This document shows positions 7,060-7,891 of a DNA stretch of 7,891 bases, piece by piece; within the stretch, counting starts at the first letter, position 1; each line of letters opens with the position of its first letter. The stretch spans positions 1 through 7,891 of the forward strand of contig JANNHP010000146.1 of NCBI GenBank assembly GCA_031404455.1. The letters are read 5' to 3'. The notes under the pieces were generated by a model. It did not search any database. It saw only the letters and a program-made list of their open reading frames with translations, and had not been told where the DNA came from. The position numbers and the translations under genes are program-made. Source of the stretch: JANNHP01 sp031404455 (GTDB taxonomy: Bacteria; Planctomycetota; JAJSAM01; JAJVHW01).

Positions 7060-7891
7060 TGGAAACGCGGAAGATCCTCGCTGCGCTCGTCGTCGTCGCG
7101 GCGGCGTTCGCCGCGCGAGCCGAGTCGGTGGACTCCGACTCCGTGACGCTCGGGGCGATGACGGAGCGCGCGGACGTCGTCGTCGTGGCGCACGCCATCG
7201 AGAAGCCTGCGGACGGCGCGGCGTGGCGCATGCGGTTCATGGAACTGCTGCGCGGGGAACTGGACGAGGTCGAGATCTCCGTGGACGTACGCGGCGGCGC
7301 GAGTGCCGACAGTCCCAAGCGACTGGACCTGCGCACGGGGACCTCCTACCTCCTGTTCCTCGAAGCCCGTGCCGGTCGGAACGGCGCCTACACGCCGATC
7401 GCGTTGCCGTGGGGCGCTCGCGACACGAGCGAGAGCGACGTGCCCGCTCTCGTGGACTACACGCGACGCTACGCCGCGGCGTTCCGCGCCGACGGCGCGC
7501 TCGAACGGCCGCGCGAACTGCGCCAGCTCCTCGTCGACTCGCTCCTCAGCACCGCGTCCGGAATCCCCTCGTGCGGCGGCCGCGACCTCGTGCGGCGTCC
7601 CGAACTCGTCGCCGCGCTCACAGCGGACGAGCGCCGGGCGATCGATGCCGCCGTCGCACGTCCGCGCAAGGCCGACGCGGACCTCGCCGCGATCCTCGAC
7701 GCCGCGGGCGTCGCGGGCACGTCCGCGTCCGGTCCGGCGCTCGTCGCGCGCCTCCTCGATCCGGCAACGCGCCGGCTTCGTCTGAACGTCACCGCGGCGC
7801 TGCGGCGTCACGCGAGCGTCGAACTCGTCGTGCTCCTCGCGTTGAAGGTCGACGACGCCGACGCCTTGCGCCGCGCGGACGTCGTCAACGC
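7059..7891 (+). CDS. Exported protein with N-terminal beta-rich domain and helical C-terminal part (3' end outside window)
   Basis: I do not recognise a named family. The frame is open to the window edge (277 residues seen). METRKILAALVVVAAAFAARA is a typical signal peptide with cleavage after ARA (residue 21), and no lipobox. Residues about 28-115 have a pattern seen in many exported proteins of unknown function: a short helix, ADVVVVAHAIEK, a strand with WRMRFMELLRGEL (in place of the common 'F.V.EVLKG'), then LRTGTSYLLFLEAR. From about 150 on it is Leu/Ala/Arg-rich and helical, with a possible HEAT-like segment near GPALVARLLDPATRRLRLNVTAALRRH. The frame also starts one codon earlier at 7056. 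Its start is one base from overlapping the TGA of the extended protease frame, so it is probably co-transcribed with the protease. Whether it is substrate, partner or unrelated cannot be told. Confidence 0.8.
   Translation, partial: METRKILAALVVVAAAFAARAESVDSDSVTLGAMTERADVVVVAHAIEKPADGAAWRMRFMELLRGELDEVEISVDVRGGASADSPKRLDLRTGTSYLLFLEARAGRNGAYTPIALPWGARDTSESDVPALVDYTRRYAAAFRADGALERPRELRQLLVDSLLSTASGIPSCGGRDLVRRPELVAALTADERRAIDAAVARPRKADADLAAILDAAGVAGTSASGPALVARLLDPATRRLRLNVTAALRRHASVELVVLLALKVDDADALRRADVVN

Noticed and set aside
7041..7811. Minus-strand 256-codon frame and plus-strand frame 7303-7785 near the window end
   Set aside because: Both are compositionally biased shadows of the exported-protein gene, which has a signal peptide, an RBS and normal protein composition and runs off the edge.

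Overview
The window is very GC-rich bacterial DNA. Most codons end in G or C, and long stop-free reading frames on the other strand are a side effect of that composition. The gene content (a c-type cytochrome, a giant secreted multi-Ig metalloprotease and a second exported protein) suits a free-living, cell-surface-elaborate bacterium such as a Planctomycetota, Myxococcota or related environmental lineage. This lineage call is inference from style only; no marker gene is present.

Layout, all on the + strand: (1) 2-298, the 3' end of a monoheme cytochrome c gene that starts before the window. (2) 299-372, a 74-base gap with no clear terminator but a plausible -10 element (TAGCCT, 361-366) six bases before the next ATG, which would make the next transcript leaderless. 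(3) 373-6969, a 2198-residue exported protein: signal peptide, two PPC-like beta-sandwich domains, about seven Big_2-type Ig repeats, about six IPT/TIG repeats, two Big_5-like domains, one further Ig-like domain, and a C-terminal zinc-metalloprotease module with HEIGH at residues 2141-2145. (4) 6970-7059, a short stretch that looks non-coding by stop-codon position but reads in the same frame as the protease. (5) 7059 to the window end, a gene for another exported protein with an N-terminal beta-rich domain and a helical, possibly HEAT-like C-terminal part, cut by the window edge.

The most interesting observation is the TAG at 6967-6969. The 29 codons after it are in frame, GC3-rich, and encode a tail (including DFMRFSPIDRGYLLLRQVH) that looks like the natural end of this kind of protease. 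The extended frame stops at a TGA overlapping an ATG of the next gene in an ATGA arrangement. The intact gene therefore probably ran 373-7059 and was translationally coupled to its neighbour. The TAG is most simply a recent nonsense mutation or a sequence error; readthrough is possible but less likely.

The protease and the downstream exported protein probably form one transcription unit acting outside the cytoplasm. The cytochrome fragment is probably a separate unit. I see no mobile elements, RNA genes, CRISPR arrays or defence genes, and nothing that clearly amounts to a new multi-gene system.
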